A program made the position numbers and the translations under genes. Positions 47,672-59,480 of a DNA stretch of 64,000 nt are shown piece after piece. The notes under the pieces are model-generated. The model saw only the letters and a program-made list of their open reading frames with translations. It was not told the DNA's origin and searched no databases. The DNA lies in assembly GCF_024749165.1 (NCBI RefSeq), contig NZ_CP087190.1:682001-746000 (forward strand). The letters run 5' to 3'. The stretch is from Pseudomonas sp. B21-023. Its GTDB lineage: Bacteria; Pseudomonadota; Gammaproteobacteria; Pseudomonadales; Pseudomonadaceae. Every line of letters begins with the position of its first letter. Within the stretch, counting starts at the first letter, position 1.

Positions 47672-49012
47672 ATGAGCAGAAAATACTTTGGTACCGATGG
47701 TATCCGTGGTCGCGTTGGCCAGTTCCCCATCACCCCGGACTTCATGCTGAAACTCGGCTGGGCGGCGGGCATGGCCTTCCGCAAGCAGGGAAATTGCCGA
47801 GTGCTGGTCGGCAAGGACACGCGTATCTCGGGTTACATGTTCGAGTCCGCGCTGGAGGCCGGCCTGTCTGCGGCCGGCGCCGATGTGATGCTGCTCGGGC
47901 CGATGCCGACGCCTGCCATCGCTTACCTGACGCGCACTTTCCATGCTGAAGCGGGTATCGTCATCAGCGCCTCGCACAATCCGCATGATGACAACGGCAT
48001 CAAGTTTTTCTCCGGCGCCGGTACCAAGCTGCCGGATGAAGTCGAGCTGATGATCGAGGAACTGCTCGACCAGCCGATGACCGTTGTCGAGTCCAGCAAG
48101 CTGGGCAAGGTTTCGCGTATCAACGACGCGGCGGGGCGCTATATCGAGTTCTGCAAGAGCAGCGTGCCCAGTAGCACCAGCTTCGATGGCCTCAAGATCG
48201 TGGTGGACTGCGCGCACGGCGCCACCTACAAGGTCGCGCCGAGCGTGTTCCGTGAGCTCGGTGCCGAAGTCACGGTACTGCACGCAGCGCCAGATGGCCT
48301 GAACATCAACGAGGGCTGTGGTTCGACCCATATCGAGTCGCTGCAGGCCGCGGTGCTGGTCGGGCATGCGGACATCGGCATCGCCTTCGACGGCGACGGT
48401 GACCGTGTGCTGATGGTCGACCACACCGGCACTATCGTCGACGGCGACGAGTTGCTGTTCATCATTGGCCGCGACTTGCAGGAGCGCGGCAAGCTGCAAG
48501 GCGGCGTGGTCGGTACGTTGATGAGCAACCTGGGCCTGGAGTTGGCGTTCAAGGAGCTTGATATTCCGTTCGTGCGCGCCAAGGTGGGTGATCGCTACGT
48601 GATGGCCGAGCTGCTCGAGCGCGAATGGCTGCTGGGTGGCGAAAATTCCGGGCATGTCGTCTGCGGTAGCCACACCACCACGGGAGACGCGATCATCGCC
48701 GCGCTGCAGGTGCTGATGGCGCTCAAGCGCCGAGGCGAGAACCTTGCCCAGGCACGCCAGGCGGTGCGCAAATGCCCTCAGGTGCTGATCAACGTGCGTT
48801 TCGCCGCAGGCAAGAGCGATCCCTTGGAAAACCCTTTGGTCAAGGAGGCTAGCGCCAAGGCGACCGAGGCCATGGCGGGGCGCGGCCGTGTGTTGCTGCG
48901 CAAGTCGGGTACCGAGCCGTTGGTGCGGGTGATGGTAGAGGGTGACGACGAAACCCAGGTGCGCGGCCATGCCGAAGCCCTGGCCAAGCTCGTTGAAGAA
49001 GTTTGTGCCTGA
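47672..49012 (+). CDS. glmM: Phosphoglucosamine mutase GlmM
   Basis: A 446-residue mutase turning glucosamine-6-phosphate into glucosamine-1-phosphate for peptidoglycan and LPS. It starts [12 protein letters not shown]; the phosphoserine loop is [14 protein letters not shown]; the metal loop [13 protein letters not shown]; and the phosphate-binding loop [14 protein letters not shown]. Length is as expected. Confidence 0.98.
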   Translation: MSRKYFGTDGIRGRVGQFPITPDFMLKLGWAAGMAFRKQGNCRVLVGKDTRISGYMFESALEAGLSAAGADVMLLGPMPTPAIAYLTRTFHAEAGIVISASHNPHDDNGIKFFSGAGTKLPDEVELMIEELLDQPMTVVESSKLGKVSRINDAAGRYIEFCKSSVPSSTSFDGLKIVVDCAHGATYKVAPSVFRELGAEVTVLHAAPDGLNINEGCGSTHIESLQAAVLVGHADIGIAFDGDGDRVLMVDHTGTIVDGDELLFIIGRDLQERGKLQGGVVGTLMSNLGLELAFKELDIPFVRAKVGDRYVMAELLEREWLLGGENSGHVVCGSHTTTGDAIIAALQVLMALKRRGENLAQARQAVRKCPQVLINVRFAAGKSDPLENPLVKEASAKATEAMAGRGRVLLRKSGTEPLVRVMVEGDDETQVRGHAEALAKLVEEVCA

Positions 49013-49025
49013 AAGAGGCTTGCCA

Positions 49026-49054
49026 GCGCAGATCGGGTTGGGTAAGATCTGCGC
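49026..49054. other. Hairpin or dyad between glmM and tpiA
   Basis: Nine-base perfect arms gcgcagatc and gatctgcgc with an 11-base loop lie in the 66-base gap. Without a T-run it is not a clear terminator; it could be an RNA stem or an operator. Confidence 0.45.
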
Positions 49055-49078
49055 CCACTTTGACCGACGAGGTAAAGC

Positions 49079-49834
49079 ATGCGTCGCCCCATGGTAGCTG
49101 GTAACTGGAAGATGCACGGTACCCGCGCCAGCGTCGCTGAGCTGACTCAGGGGTTGGGCAAAATGCTCATTCCCGACGGTATCGAAGTCGCGGTGTTTCC
49201 ACCGGCCCTGTTCATCAATGAAGTTGTTGATGGGCTGAAAGGCAAGGGGATCATCGTTGGAGCACAGAATTCTGCGGTACAGCCCGAGCAGGGCGCACTG
49301 ACCGGTGAAGTTGCACCGAGTCAGTTGTCAGAAGTCGGTTGCAAGTTGGTGTTGATCGGCCATTCGGAGCGTCGCCAGATTATCGGCGAAAGTGACGAAG
49401 TGCTGAATCAAAAGTTTGCAGCCGCACAGAAAAGTGGTTTGACGCCAGTGCTCTGTGTAGGGGAAACTCTCGCCGAGCGTGAAGCAGGCAAGACGCTCGA
49501 AGTTGTAGGGCGTCAACTAAGCAGTGTAATCGACGCGTTCGGTATCGCCGCTTTTGCCAATGCAGTAATTGCCTATGAGCCTGTATGGGCCATTGGTACA
49601 GGTTTGACGGCCTCGCCCCAGCAAGCGCAGGATGTGCATGCAGCCATCCGCAAGCAGTTGGCGGAAAAGGACGCCGAAGTTGCCCGCAAGGTGCAGCTTC
49701 TCTACGGCGGCAGCGTGAAGGCGGCTAATGCGGCCGAACTGTTCGGCATGCCGGATATCGATGGGGGGCTCATTGGTGGAGCGTCCCTGAATGCAGACGA
49801 ATTCGGTGCAATTTGTCGCGCCGCAGGAAACTGA
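49079..49834 (+). CDS. tpiA: Triose-phosphate isomerase TpiA
   Basis: A 251-residue TIM barrel that interconverts DHAP and glyceraldehyde-3-phosphate. [11 protein letters not shown] opens it; [11 protein letters not shown] holds the catalytic His, [14 protein letters not shown] the catalytic Glu and loop 6, and [10 protein letters not shown] the phosphate loop. Its codon use is visibly less GC-rich than glmM upstream, with many A/T third positions (gaagttgttgatgggctg and similar). Confidence 0.97.
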   Translation: MRRPMVAGNWKMHGTRASVAELTQGLGKMLIPDGIEVAVFPPALFINEVVDGLKGKGIIVGAQNSAVQPEQGALTGEVAPSQLSEVGCKLVLIGHSERRQIIGESDEVLNQKFAAAQKSGLTPVLCVGETLAEREAGKTLEVVGRQLSSVIDAFGIAAFANAVIAYEPVWAIGTGLTASPQQAQDVHAAIRKQLAEKDAEVARKVQLLYGGSVKAANAAELFGMPDIDGGLIGGASLNADEFGAICRAAGN

Positions 49835-49837
49835 AAA

Positions 49838-50230
49838 ATGCTGGAAACAGTCGTAGTTGTTTTTCATCTGTTGGCAGCACTGTCACTGGTAGTCATGGTG
49901 TTGTTGCAGCAGGGTAAAGGTGCGGAAGCAGGTGCATCTTTCGGCGCAGGTGCTTCAAATACTGTGTTCGGAAGCCAAGGTTCCGCTACCTTTTTGAGTA
50001 AAGTTACTGCTATACTTGCCGCCACTTTCTTTTTGACTGCACTTGGGTTAGGATACTTCGCCAAGCAGCAGGCTCACCAGCTGACTCAAGCTGGTCTGCC
50101 AGATCCAGCAGTGCTGGAAGTCAAAGAGCAAAAGCCGGCAGTCAATGATGATGTACCGGTGCTCCAGCAGCAGAAGAGTGAAACCACCAGCTCTGGTGAT
50201 GTACCTCCTCCAGCCAAAGAGCAGCAGTAA
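49838..50230 (+). CDS. secG: Preprotein translocase subunit SecG
   Basis: A 130-residue inner-membrane protein with two transmembrane helices (about 2-22 and 55-73) and the SecG loop [29 protein letters not shown] sequence between them. The C-terminal 50 residues are Gln-, Lys- and Pro-rich and longer than in E. coli. It starts three bases after tpiA. Base composition is lower in GC than the surrounding genes. Confidence 0.95.
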   Translation: MLETVVVVFHLLAALSLVVMVLLQQGKGAEAGASFGAGASNTVFGSQGSATFLSKVTAILAATFFLTALGLGYFAKQQAHQLTQAGLPDPAVLEVKEQKPAVNDDVPVLQQQKSETTSSGDVPPPAKEQQ

Positions 50231-50250
50231 CGGGTTTCAAATGTAGTATT

Positions 50251-50336
50251 GCCGAGGTGGTGGAATTGGTAGACACGCAACCTTGAGGTGGTTGTGCCCA
50301 TAGGGTGTAGGGGTTCGAGTCCCCTTCTCGGTACCA
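50251..50336 (+). tRNA. tRNA-Leu (anticodon GAG)
   Basis: An 86-nt class II tRNA with encoded CCA. The acceptor stem pairs gccgagg with tctcggt; the anticodon stem caacc/ggttg holds the loop ttGAGgt (anticodon 50285-50287). It has a long variable arm and T-arm gggg-ttcgagt-cccc. The secG-tRNA-Leu-tRNA-Met-rimP order matches that around nusA in other gammaproteobacteria. Confidence 0.97.
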
Positions 50337-50349
50337 ATTGAAGCATGAG

Positions 50350-50370
50350 AGCCCGCTTTAGCGGGCTTTC
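50350..50370 (+). terminator. Terminator after tRNA-Leu
   Basis: Arms agcccgc and gcgggct around a 4-base loop, followed by ttctt. Confidence 0.75.
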
Positions 50371-50434
50371 TTGCAGGTGGAGGTCGGATTGACCCAGCAA
50401 AGGGTTCAGTCTTATACTTTCGCCCCAGCTTTGT

Positions 50435-50511
<77 letters not shown>

Positions 50512-50521
50512 GCTTCAGCAG

Positions 50522-50544
50522 AGCCCCTTTTCAGGGGCTTTTTG
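50522..50544 (+). terminator. Terminator after tRNA-fMet
   Basis: Arms agcccct and aggggct with a 4-base loop, then five T. It lies between the tRNA and rimP and may be leaky if the operon promoter is upstream. Confidence 0.8.
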
Positions 50545-50640
50545 CTAGCCGAACAGTTTTGGCGTCGTTGTCCAACGGCGCTTTCAGGGATGGGCGCTTC
50601 GCCCATTTTTTATTTGCACAGCATGCACGAGGGGGTTCAG

Positions 50641-51099
50641 GTGTCGAGCAAGCTAGAACAGTTGCAGGCCTTGTTGGCCCCGGTTGTCGAGGGCCTGGGC
50701 TACCAATGCTGGGGGATCGAATACGTCTCCCAAGGCAAGCATTCGGTACTGCGTATCTATATCGACAAGGAAGGCGGCATCCTGGTGGAAGACTGCGAAG
50801 CCGTCAGCCGTCAGGCCAGCGCCATCCTCGATGTGGAAGATCCGATCAGCTCTGAATATACCCTCGAGGTGTCCTCTCCAGGCATGGACCGCCCGCTGTT
50901 CACCTTAGAACAGTTTGCAGCGCATGCCGGCGAGCAGGTGAAGATCAAGCTGCGTACGCCCTTCGAGGGCCGTCGTAACTTCCAGGGCCTTCTCCGTGGT
51001 GTGGAGGAACAGGATGTGGTGGTGCAGGTAGACCAGCACGAGTTCCTGTTGCCGATCGACTCGATCGACAAGGCCAATATTATTCCCAGTTTTGACTGA
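50641..51099 (+). CDS. rimP: Ribosome maturation factor RimP
   Basis: A 152-residue 30S assembly factor. [27 protein letters not shown] and [36 protein letters not shown] are the family pattern. The GTG at 50641 has GAGGGGG six bases upstream. An upstream ATG at 50623 would put that site inside the gene, so GTG is preferred. It is the first protein gene of the nusA operon. Confidence 0.94.
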   Translation: MSSKLEQLQALLAPVVEGLGYQCWGIEYVSQGKHSVLRIYIDKEGGILVEDCEAVSRQASAILDVEDPISSEYTLEVSSPGMDRPLFTLEQFAAHAGEQVKIKLRTPFEGRRNFQGLLRGVEEQDVVVQVDQHEFLLPIDSIDKANIIPSFD

Positions 51100-51158
51100 G
51101 ACGTGCCGGGCCCGGCGGATGTTCCGGGGCCAATGGCTTGCGCAAGGCGAGGCGTACG

Positions 51159-52640
51159 ATGAGCAAAGAAGTACTGCTGGTTGTTGAATCGGTATCCAAC
51201 GAGAAAGGTGTACCGCCAGGCGTCATTTTCGAAGCGCTGGAAGTGGCCCTGGCCACTGCAACCAAAAAACGTTTTGAGGACGAAGTCGACCTGCGTGTGG
51301 AAATCAACCGCCACACCGGTAGCTACGAGACCTTCCGCCGCTGGACCGTGGTCGATGAAAACGACCTGGATGATCCGGCGATCGAGACCTGGCTGGAAAA
51401 GATCCAGGACACGCACCCGGATGCCAAGATCGGTGACGTGATCGAAGAGAAGATCGAGTCGATCGAGTTCGGTCGCATCGCCGCGCAGACCGCCAAACAG
51501 GTCATCGTGCAGAAGGTCCGCGAGGCCGAGCGCGCCCAGGTGGTCGATGCCTACCGCGAGCGCGTGGGCGAGATCATCTCCGGTACTGTCAAGAAGGTCA
51601 CCCGCGACAACGTCATCGTCGACCTGGGCAACAATGCCGAGGCGCTGCTGGCGCGTGAAGACATCATTCCCCGTGAGACCTTCCGTGTCGGCGTGCGTCT
51701 GCGTGCGCTGCTCAAGGAAATCCGCACCGAGAACCGCGGCCCGCAGCTGATCCTGTCGCGCACCGCGCCGCAGATGCTGATCGAGCTGTTCCGCATCGAA
51801 GTGCCGGAAATCGCCGAAGGCCTCATCGAAGTCATGGCCGCCTCCCGTGATCCGGGTTCGCGTGCCAAGATCGCCGTCCGCTCCAAGGACAAGCGCATCG
51901 ACCCGCAGGGTGCCTGTATCGGCATGCGTGGTTCGCGCGTCCAGGCCGTATCCGGCGAGCTGGGTGGCGAGCGTGTGGATATCGTCCTCTGGGACGAGAA
52001 CCCGGCGCAGTTCGTCATCAACGCCATGTCGCCGGCAGAGGTTGCCGCGATCATCGTTGACGAGGACGCCCATGCGATGGATATCGCCGTTGCCGAGGAC
52101 AACCTGGCCCAGGCGATTGGCCGTGGTGGCCAGAACGTCCGCCTGGCCAGCCAGCTGACCGCATGGACCCTGAACGTGATGACCGAGAAGGACATCCAGG
52201 CCAAGCAGCAAGCTGAAACCGGCGACATCCTGCGTAATTTTGTCGAGGAACTGGAAGTCGACGAGGAGCTGGCACAAGTGCTGGTCGACGAAGGCTTTAC
52301 CAGCCTCGAAGAAATTGCCTACGTACCGTTGGAAGAAATGCTCAACATCGATGGCTTTGACGAGGAAATCGTCAATGAGCTCCGCGCTCGAGCCAAGGAC
52401 CGTTTGTTGACCAAGGCCATCGCTACCGAAGAAAAACTGGCAGACGCCCATCCGGCCGAAGACCTGCTCTCCCTTGAGGGCATGGACAAGGACCTGGCGG
52501 CGGAACTGGCGGTGCGCGGCGTGGTTAACCGCGAAGACCTGGCCGAGCAGTCGATCGACGACCTGCTCGACATCGACGGCATCGACGAAGAGCGTGCCGG
52601 CAAGTTGATCATGGCCGCCCGAGCCCACTGGTTCGAGTAA
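51159..52640 (+). CDS. nusA: Transcription termination/antitermination factor NusA
   Basis: A 493-residue RNA polymerase factor. N-terminal polymerase-binding domain (1-130), S1 domain (about 135-200, [21 protein letters not shown]), two KH domains (about 225-345, [25 protein letters not shown]) and two helix-hairpin acidic repeats at the C-terminus (about 360-490). The ATG at 51159 gives [18 protein letters not shown], the family start. Confidence 0.97.
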   Translation: MSKEVLLVVESVSNEKGVPPGVIFEALEVALATATKKRFEDEVDLRVEINRHTGSYETFRRWTVVDENDLDDPAIETWLEKIQDTHPDAKIGDVIEEKIESIEFGRIAAQTAKQVIVQKVREAERAQVVDAYRERVGEIISGTVKKVTRDNVIVDLGNNAEALLAREDIIPRETFRVGVRLRALLKEIRTENRGPQLILSRTAPQMLIELFRIEVPEIAEGLIEVMAASRDPGSRAKIAVRSKDKRIDPQGACIGMRGSRVQAVSGELGGERVDIVLWDENPAQFVINAMSPAEVAAIIVDEDAHAMDIAVAEDNLAQAIGRGGQNVRLASQLTAWTLNVMTEKDIQAKQQAETGDILRNFVEELEVDEELAQVLVDEGFTSLEEIAYVPLEEMLNIDGFDEEIVNELRARAKDRLLTKAIATEEKLADAHPAEDLLSLEGMDKDLAAELAVRGVVNREDLAEQSIDDLLDIDGIDEERAGKLIMAARAHWFE

Positions 52641-52667
52641 TTAGGCGCGGCCTGAGGAGAGAAGTGC

Positions 52668-55199
52668 ATGACGCAAGTCACGGTGAAAGAACTGGCCCAA
52701 GAGGTCGAGGCACCGGTAGAGCGCCTGCTGCAGCAGATGCGTGAGGCAGGTCTGCCGCACACCGACGCCGGTCAGGTAGTGACCGACAATGAGAAGCAGA
52801 CCCTGCTGACTCATTTGAAGAGCAGCCACAAGAGCAAGGCGGAAGAGCCGCGCAAGATTACCTTGCAGCGCAAGACCACCAGCACTCTGCGTGTCGCCGG
52901 TAGCAAAAGCATCAGCGTAGAAGTACGCAAGAAGAAGGTATTCGTGCAGCGCAGCCCGGAAGAGATCCAGGCTGAGCAGAAACGCGAACAGGAAGAGCGC
53001 CGTGCGGCTGAAAACGCAGCCCGCGACAAAATTGAAGCCGAAGTTCGCCAGCGTAACGAGGAGCAGGCACGCCGTCAGGCCGCTGAAACTCCGGCCGTTG
53101 CGCCAGTGGCCAAGGCTGAACCTGCTGCTGCCCCGGTAGTGGCCAACGCACCGGTGTCCGAAGACGCTGCTGCGCGTGCTGCCGAGCGCAAGAAGGACGA
53201 GACCCGTCGTAACGAAAGCCGCACCCGTGATGACGATCGTCGCGGTGGTGGCCAAGCTACCGCCGGCCGTGGCGAAGCGCCGCGCATGTCGGTCAAGGTC
53301 AAGGTCAAGGAGAAGGAAAAGGCTCCGACTCCGCGCGCCGCGCCGCGTACCACCGATGAAGAAAGCGATGGTTTCCGTCGTCGCGGTGGCAAGGGTAAAG
53401 GCAAGAAGCGCAATGCGCATGGCTTCCAGAGCCCGACTGGCCCGGTTATCCGTGACGTGGCGATCGGCGAGACCATCACTGTCTCCGATCTGGCCAACCA
53501 GATGTCCGTCAAGGGCGCTGAAGTGGTCAAGTTCATGTTCAAGATGGGGACTCCGGTCACCATCAACCAGGTGCTCGACCAGGAAACCGCTCAGCTGGTA
53601 GCAGAAGAGCTGGGCCACAAGGTAACCCTGATCAGCGACACTGCCCTGGAAGACTCCCTGGCCGAATCGCTGAAGTTCGAAGGCGAGACCACCTCTCGTG
53701 CGCCGGTCGTGACCGTCATGGGCCACGTCGACCACGGCAAGACCTCGCTGCTCGACTACATCCGTCGTGCCAAGGTTGCTGCTGGCGAGGCCGGTGGTAT
53801 CACCCAGCACATCGGTGCCTACCACGTCGAAACCGACCGTGGCATGGTCACCTTCCTCGACACCCCTGGCCACGCTGCGTTCACGCAAATGCGCGCCCGT
53901 GGTGCCAAGGCGACCGACATCGTCATCCTGGTGGTGGCGGCGGACGACGGTGTGATGCCACAGACCCGCGAAGCCGTACAGCATGCCAAGGCAGCTGGCG
54001 TACCGCTGGTCGTTGCAGTGAACAAGATCGACAAGCCAGGCGCAGACCTCGACCGCATCCGTAACGAGCTGTCCGTCGAAGGCGTGACCTCCGAGGAGTG
54101 GGGTGGTGATACCCCGTTCGTCAAGGTTTCGGCGAAGATGGGTACCGGCGTCGACGAGTTGCTCGAAGCTGTCCTGTTGCAGGCCGAGATTCTCGAACTC
54201 AAGGCTACCCCGACCGCCCCTGGTCGTGGTGTCGTGGTCGAGTCGCGTCTGGACAAGGGCCGTGGCCCGGTGGCGACCATCCTGGTTCAGGACGGCACCC
54301 TGCGTCAGGGCGACATGGTCCTGGTCGGCTCCAACTATGGCCGCGTGCGTGCCATGCTCGACGAGAACGGCAAGCCTGTGAAGGAAGCCGGCCCGTCGAT
54401 CCCGGTCGAGATCCTCGGCCTGGATGGTACGCCGGATGCCGGCGAAGAGATGTCGGTGGTTGCCGACGAGAAGAAAGCGCGTGAAGTTGCGCTGTTCCGT
54501 CAAGGCAAGTTCCGTGAGGTCAAGCTGGCCCGTGCTCACGCCGGCAAGCTGGAAAACATCTTCGAGACCATGGGTCAGGAAGAGAAGAAAACCCTCAACA
54601 TCGTCCTCAAGACCGACGTGCGCGGTTCCCTCGAGGCGCTGCAAGGTTCGCTCGGCGGCCTGGGCAACGACGAAGTTCAGGTTCGCGTCATCGGTGGCGG
54701 CGTCGGTGGTATCACCGAAAGCGACGCCAACCTGGCGCTGGCGTCCAACGCTGTACTGTTCGGCTTCAACGTGCGTGCCGATGCCGGCGCGCGCAAGATC
54801 GTCGAGCAGGAAGGTCTGGATATGCGTTACTACAACGTGATCTACGACATCATCGAAGACGTCAAGAAAGCCCTGACCGGCATGCTCGGCAGCGATGTTC
54901 GCGAGAACATCCTGGGTGTCGCCGAAGTCCGTGACGTGTTCCGTTCGCCGAAGTTCGGCGCCATCGCTGGCTGTATGGTCATCGAGGGTACCGTGTACCG
55001 CAACCGTCCGATCCGCGTTCTGCGCGACGACGTGGTGATCTTCGAAGGCGAGCTGGAGTCGCTGCGTCGCTTCAAGGACGATGCGTCCGAAGTACGCAAC
55101 GGCATGGAGTGCGGTATTGGCGTCAAGAGCTACAACGACGTCAAGGTCGGCGACAAGATCGAAGTGTTCGAGAAAGTCCAGGTGGCTCGTACCCTGTAA
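52668..55199 (+). CDS. infB: Translation initiation factor IF-2
   Basis: An 843-residue GTPase. N-terminal domain [24 protein letters not shown], then a long charged Ala/Glu/Arg linker (about 90-250), then the G domain with [26 protein letters not shown] and NKIDKPGAD, then domains II-IV. It brings fMet-tRNA to the 30S subunit. It starts 27 bases after nusA. Confidence 0.98.
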   Translation: MTQVTVKELAQEVEAPVERLLQQMREAGLPHTDAGQVVTDNEKQTLLTHLKSSHKSKAEEPRKITLQRKTTSTLRVAGSKSISVEVRKKKVFVQRSPEEIQAEQKREQEERRAAENAARDKIEAEVRQRNEEQARRQAAETPAVAPVAKAEPAAAPVVANAPVSEDAAARAAERKKDETRRNESRTRDDDRRGGGQATAGRGEAPRMSVKVKVKEKEKAPTPRAAPRTTDEESDGFRRRGGKGKGKKRNAHGFQSPTGPVIRDVAIGETITVSDLANQMSVKGAEVVKFMFKMGTPVTINQVLDQETAQLVAEELGHKVTLISDTALEDSLAESLKFEGETTSRAPVVTVMGHVDHGKTSLLDYIRRAKVAAGEAGGITQHIGAYHVETDRGMVTFLDTPGHAAFTQMRARGAKATDIVILVVAADDGVMPQTREAVQHAKAAGVPLVVAVNKIDKPGADLDRIRNELSVEGVTSEEWGGDTPFVKVSAKMGTGVDELLEAVLLQAEILELKATPTAPGRGVVVESRLDKGRGPVATILVQDGTLRQGDMVLVGSNYGRVRAMLDENGKPVKEAGPSIPVEILGLDGTPDAGEEMSVVADEKKAREVALFRQGKFREVKLARAHAGKLENIFETMGQEEKKTLNIVLKTDVRGSLEALQGSLGGLGNDEVQVRVIGGGVGGITESDANLALASNAVLFGFNVRADAGARKIVEQEGLDMRYYNVIYDIIEDVKKALTGMLGSDVRENILGVAEVRDVFRSPKFGAIAGCMVIEGTVYRNRPIRVLRDDVVIFEGELESLRRFKDDASEVRNGMECGIGVKSYNDVKVGDKIEVFEKVQVARTL

Positions 55200-55256
55200 G
55201 GGCCGAGCGTGGTGCAGGCCCCGCCCCAGGGCGGTTGCCTGAACCTCTGAAGGTAG

Positions 55257-55290
55257 CGCCCGGTCAGGCTTCGAGCTTGACCGGGCGTTT
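55257..55290 (+). terminator. Hairpin between infB and rbfA
   Basis: Ten-base arms cgcccggtca and tgaccgggcg with an 11-base loop, followed by only three T. It may be a weak internal terminator or an mRNA processing stem in the operon. Confidence 0.6.
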
Positions 55291-55316
55291 GCCGCTTTAA
55301 GATACAGGTAGCAAGA

Positions 55317-55715
55317 ATGGCAAAAGAATACAGCCGTACCCAACGTATCGGTGATCAGATGCAGCGTGAGCTTGCAGAGCTGATCCGCCGTGAAGTCAAA
55401 GACCCGCGTGTCGGCCTGGTGACCATCACCGCCGTCGACGTCAGCCGTGACCTCGGCCATGCCAAGGTGTTCATCACCGTCATGGGCGAAGAAACCCCGG
55501 ACGCCGTCAAGCAGTCGCTCAAGGCCTTGAACAGCGCCGCCAGCTTCCTGCGTCTGCACCTGGGGCGCTCGATGCAACTGCGCAGCGTGCCGCAGCTGCA
55601 TTTCCACTTCGATGAAAGCGTGAGCCGCGGTGTGCATCTGTCGGCGCTGATCGAACGTGCGGTGGCCGAAGACCGCCAGCACCAGGATGCCGACGCGCCG
55701 GACACCAAGGAGTAA
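55317..55715 (+). CDS. rbfA: Ribosome-binding factor A
   Basis: A 132-residue KH-fold protein for 16S rRNA maturation. [40 protein letters not shown] is the family start, and [15 protein letters not shown] follows. It lies between infB and truB, as in most bacteria. Confidence 0.97.
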   Translation: MAKEYSRTQRIGDQMQRELAELIRREVKDPRVGLVTITAVDVSRDLGHAKVFITVMGEETPDAVKQSLKALNSAASFLRLHLGRSMQLRSVPQLHFHFDESVSRGVHLSALIERAVAEDRQHQDADAPDTKE

Positions 55716-55718
55716 GCG

Positions 55719-56636
55719 GTGGCCCAGGTCAAACGTATCCGCCGCAACGTCAGCGGCATCATCCTGCTCGACAAGCCGCTGGGGTTCACCTCCAACGCTG
55801 CCCTGCAGAAGGTCCGCTGGCTGCTCAACGCAGAGAAGGCCGGCCACACCGGCAGCCTCGACCCGCTGGCCACCGGCGTGCTGCCGCTGTGCTTCGGCGA
55901 GGCCACCAAGTTCTCGCAGTACCTGCTCGATTCCGACAAGGGCTACGAGACAGTGATGCAGATGGGCCAGACCACCACCACCGGGGACGCCGAAGGCGAA
56001 GTGCTGAAGACCCGCGACGTGACCGTTGGTCGCGCCGACATCGAAGCGGTCATCCCGCGTTTTCGCGGTGAAATCCAGCAGGTGCCGCCGATGTACTCGG
56101 CCCTCAAACGCGACGGCCAGCCGCTGTACAAACTGGCGCGCGCAGGAGAGGTAGTGGAGCGCGAGGCGCGTTCTGTTACTATTGGCCGGCTGGACCTGCT
56201 GGAGTGCGAAGGCACCCGGGCACGCCTGTCGGTTGGCTGCAGCAAGGGAACCTATATTCGCACCCTGGTGGAGGATATGGGCGAGGCGTTGGGCTGTGGT
56301 GCCTACGTCGCCGAGCTACGCCGCACCCAGGCCGGCCCCTTCGAGCTGGCCCAGACCGTCACGCTCGAAGAGCTGGAACAGGCTCACGCCGAAGGTGGCA
56401 ACGAAGCGCTCGATCGCTTCCTGATGCCCTCGGACAGCGGCTTGCAGGACTGGCCATTGGTGGTATTGTCCGAGCACAGCGCGTTCTATTGGCTACATGG
56501 CCAGGCAGTACGTGCGCCGGACGCGCCGCAATTCGGCATGGTCCGCGTACAGGATCACAATGCCCGCTTCATCGGTATCGGTGAGGTGAGCGAAGACGGG
56601 CGCATTGCGCCGCGTCGACTGATTCGGTCGGAATGA
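55719..56636 (+). CDS. truB: tRNA pseudouridine-55 synthase TruB
   Basis: A 305-residue enzyme making the T-loop pseudouridine of tRNA. It starts with GTG at 55719, three bases after rbf[15 protein letters not shown], the catalytic Asp block [15 protein letters not shown], and [16 protein letters not shown] are diagnostic; a PUA-like domain ends the protein. Confidence 0.97.
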   Translation: MAQVKRIRRNVSGIILLDKPLGFTSNAALQKVRWLLNAEKAGHTGSLDPLATGVLPLCFGEATKFSQYLLDSDKGYETVMQMGQTTTTGDAEGEVLKTRDVTVGRADIEAVIPRFRGEIQQVPPMYSALKRDGQPLYKLARAGEVVEREARSVTIGRLDLLECEGTRARLSVGCSKGTYIRTLVEDMGEALGCGAYVAELRRTQAGPFELAQTVTLEELEQAHAEGGNEALDRFLMPSDSGLQDWPLVVLSEHSAFYWLHGQAVRAPDAPQFGMVRVQDHNARFIGIGEVSEDGRIAPRRLIRSE

Positions 56637-56747
56637 CCGATACCACAGGGCGAGGTCAACGCTTTGCCCTGCGGATTCGAGGATGGCTGTCAGTAGGCAC
56701 GGTCATTACTCTTTTTATTAATACAGGGATCCAGTCCCTGGCCTATT

Positions 56748-56767
56748 GGACCCCGCTTGCGGGATCC
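56748..56767 (+). other. Hairpin upstream of rpsO
   Basis: Arms ggaccccgc and gcgggatcc pair with one mismatch, 20 bases before the rpsO ATG. A second small hairpin (cagggatccagtccctg, 56725-56740 region) precedes it. They may be part of the rpsO leader, where S15 regulates its own translation in E. coli; that link is inferred. Confidence 0.45.
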
Positions 56768-56786
56768 GTTTATCAGGAGAAGCCAA

Positions 56787-57056
56787 ATGGCCCTCAGCGT
56801 CGAAGAAAAAGCTCAGATCGTTGCAGACTATCAGCAAGCCGCCGGCGACACCGGTAGCCCGGAAGTACAGGTTGCCCTGCTGACCTTCAACATCAACAAG
56901 CTGCAAGGCCACTTCAAGGCCAACGAAAAAGACCACCACTCCCGTCGTGGTCTGATCCGTATGGTCAACCAGCGTCGTAAGCTGCTGGATTACCTGAAGG
57001 GTAAAGACACCACTCGTTACAGCGCCCTGATCGGTCGCCTGGGCCTGCGTCGCTAA
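56787..57056 (+). CDS. rpsO: 30S ribosomal protein S15
   Basis: An 89-residue protein ([49 protein letters not shown]) binding the central domain of 16S rRNA. The ATG at 56787 has AGGAGA nine bases upstream; an upstream in-frame start is rejected. It precedes pnp, the conserved rpsO-pnp order. Confidence 0.98.
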   Translation: MALSVEEKAQIVADYQQAAGDTGSPEVQVALLTFNINKLQGHFKANEKDHHSRRGLIRMVNQRRKLLDYLKGKDTTRYSALIGRLGLRR

Positions 57057-57149
57057 TAGCGGCCTGGCCAGTGGTGTTGCATGGTGTGTCGCATTCTTCG
57101 GCAACGCTGCCTGCCAGCGTCGCCGTCGGACACGCCGCGCGATCTGCGA

Positions 57150-57204
57150 GGTTGGCAGCCTGGTGTGCCGAGCGGTTTATCCGCCCGGCGCCAGGCTCCC
57201 AGCC
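57150..57204 (+). other. Long stem-loop in the rpsO-pnp leader
   Basis: Arms agcctgg (57157-57163) and ccaggct (57191-57197) enclose gcgg/ccgc and extend outward through ggttgg/ccagcc. The position, about 100 bases before pnp, suits the RNase III-cut stem through which PNPase controls its own mRNA in E. coli. Function here is inferred. Confidence 0.55.
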
Positions 57205-57304
57205 TCGTGTTGTATCTGGACGGTCAATGGGGCCGATTCCCCGTTCTGCCCAAGAATTCGCAAGAACCAGTTCCCCCAAGAGCCACTGAAAAAGGTAGGA
57301 AACC

Positions 57305-59410
57305 GTGAACCCGGTAATCAAGCAATTCCAGTTCGGTCAATCGACCGTTACCCTCGAAACGGGCCGTATTGCCCGTCAGGCCACCGGCGCCGTGCTGGTC
57401 ACCGTCGACAACGATGTCACCGTACTGGTGACCGTGGTCGGTGCCAAGCATGCCGATCCGAGCAAGGGCTTCTTCCCGCTGTCCGTGCACTACCAGGAAA
57501 AGACCTACGCCGCTGGCAAGATCCCAGGTGGTTTCTTCAAGCGTGAAGGCCGCCCATCCGAAAAAGAAACCCTGACTTCGCGCCTGATCGACCGCCCGAT
57601 CCGCCCGCTGTTCCCTGAAGGTTTCATGAACGAAGTGCAGGTTGTCTGCACCGTGGTTTCCACCAGCAAGAAGACCGATCCGGACATCGCTGCGATGATC
57701 GGTACCTCGGCTGCCCTGGCCATCTCGGGCATTCCGTTCGAAGGCCCGATCGGCGCCGCCCGCGTTGCCTTCCACGAAAGCACCGGCTACCTGCTGAACC
57801 CGACCTACGAGCAGCAGGCCGCCTCGAGCCTGGACATGGTCGTTGCCGGTACCGAGTCGGCCGTACTGATGGTTGAATCGGAAGCCAAAGAGCTGACCGA
57901 AGACCAGATGCTGGGCGCCGTACTGTTCGCCCACGACGAATTCCAGGCTGTGATCAAGGCTGTCAAAGAGCTGGCCGCCGAAGCCGCCAAGCCGACCTGG
58001 GACTGGAAACCTGCCGTTGCCAACACCGAGCTGTTCAACGCCATCCGCGCCGAGTTCGGCGAAGCGGTGTCGCAGGGCTACACCATCACCGTCAAGGCCG
58101 ACCGCTACGCGCGCCTGGGCGAGCTGCGCGATCAGGCGATCGCCAAGTTCTCCGGTGAAGAAGGCCAGCCGTCGGCTGGCGAAGTGAAAGACATCTTCGG
58201 CGAGATCGAATACCGCACCGTTCGCGAAAACATCGTCAACGGCAAGCCACGTATCGACGGTCGCGACACCAAGACCGTGCGCCCGCTGAACATCGAAGTC
58301 GGCGTTCTGCCGAAGACCCACGGTTCGGCCCTGTTCACCCGTGGCGAAACCCAGGCCCTGGTCGTCGCGACCCTGGGTACCGCCCGTGACGCCCAGCTGC
58401 TGGACACCCTCGAAGGCGAGAAGAAAGACCCCTTCATGCTGCACTACAACTTCCCGCCGTTCTCGGTAGGTGAATGTGGTCGCATGGGCGGTGCTGGCCG
58501 TCGTGAAATCGGCCACGGCCGTCTGGCCCGTCGTTCGGTGCAGGCCATGCTGCCGGCCGCCGACGTGTTCCCGTACACCATCCGCGTGGTATCGGAAATC
58601 ACCGAGTCGAACGGCTCCAGCTCCATGGCTTCGGTCTGCGGTGCCTCCCTGGCGCTGATGGACGCGGGCGTACCGATGAAGGCGCCGGTTGCCGGTATCG
58701 CCATGGGCCTGGTCAAGGAAGGCGAGAAGTTCGCCGTACTGACCGACATCCTGGGTGACGAAGACCACCTCGGCGACATGGACTTCAAGGTAGCCGGTAC
58801 CGCCAAAGGCGTCACCGCGCTGCAGATGGACATCAAGATCAACGGCATCACCGAAGAGATCATGGAAATCGCCCTGGGCCAGGCCCTGGAAGCGCGCCTG
58901 AACATCCTCGGCCAGATGAACCAGATCATCGGCGAGTCGCGTACCGAACTGTCGGCCAACGCACCGACCATGATCGCGATGAAGATCGACACCGACAAGA
59001 TCCGTGACGTCATCGGCAAAGGCGGCGCCACCATTCGCGCCATCTGCGAAGAGACCAAGGCTTCGATCGACATCGAAGACGACGGCTCGATCAAGATCTT
59101 CGGCGAAACCAAGGAAGCCGCGGACGCTGCCAAGCAGCGCATCCTGGGCATCACCGCCGAAGCCGAGATTGGCAAGATCTACGTCGGCAAGGTCGAGCGC
59201 ATCGTCGACTTCGGTGCCTTCGTCAACATCCTGCCGGGCAAGGACGGCTTGGTGCACATCTCCATGCTGAGCGATGCTCGCGTCGAGAAGGTCACCGACG
59301 TGCTGAAAGAAGGCCAGGAAGTCGAAGTACTGGTACTGGACGTGGACAACCGCGGCCGTATCAAGCTGTCGATCAAGGACGTTGCCGCTGCCAAGGCATC
59401 GGGCGTCTAA
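57305..59410 (+). CDS. pnp: Polynucleotide phosphorylase PNPase
   Basis: A 701-residue 3'-5' exoribonuclease of the degradosome. Two RNase PH domains (about 1-220 and 310-545; [35 protein letters not shown]), a KH domain (about 552-610, [15 protein letters not shown]) and an S1 domain (about 620-690, [21 protein letters not shown]). Length is standard. It is the last gene of the operon. Confidence 0.98.
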   Translation: MNPVIKQFQFGQSTVTLETGRIARQATGAVLVTVDNDVTVLVTVVGAKHADPSKGFFPLSVHYQEKTYAAGKIPGGFFKREGRPSEKETLTSRLIDRPIRPLFPEGFMNEVQVVCTVVSTSKKTDPDIAAMIGTSAALAISGIPFEGPIGAARVAFHESTGYLLNPTYEQQAASSLDMVVAGTESAVLMVESEAKELTEDQMLGAVLFAHDEFQAVIKAVKELAAEAAKPTWDWKPAVANTELFNAIRAEFGEAVSQGYTITVKADRYARLGELRDQAIAKFSGEEGQPSAGEVKDIFGEIEYRTVRENIVNGKPRIDGRDTKTVRPLNIEVGVLPKTHGSALFTRGETQALVVATLGTARDAQLLDTLEGEKKDPFMLHYNFPPFSVGECGRMGGAGRREIGHGRLARRSVQAMLPAADVFPYTIRVVSEITESNGSSSMASVCGASLALMDAGVPMKAPVAGIAMGLVKEGEKFAVLTDILGDEDHLGDMDFKVAGTAKGVTALQMDIKINGITEEIMEIALGQALEARLNILGQMNQIIGESRTELSANAPTMIAMKIDTDKIRDVIGKGGATIRAICEETKASIDIEDDGSIKIFGETKEAADAAKQRILGITAEAEIGKIYVGKVERIVDFGAFVNILPGKDGLVHISMLSDARVEKVTDVLKEGQEVEVLVLDVDNRGRIKLSIKDVAAAKASGV

Positions 59411-59429
59411 GCCTTTCGAGGCTGAAAGG

Positions 59430-59453
59430 AGGACCCTTCGGGGTCCTTTTTTT
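59430..59453 (+). terminator. Rho-independent terminator of the rimP-pnp operon
   Basis: Arms aggaccc and gggtcct around a TTCG loop, then a run of seven T. Confidence 0.95.
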
Positions 59454-59480
59454 ATGCCTGCCGCAAAATAGTTGAGAGCA

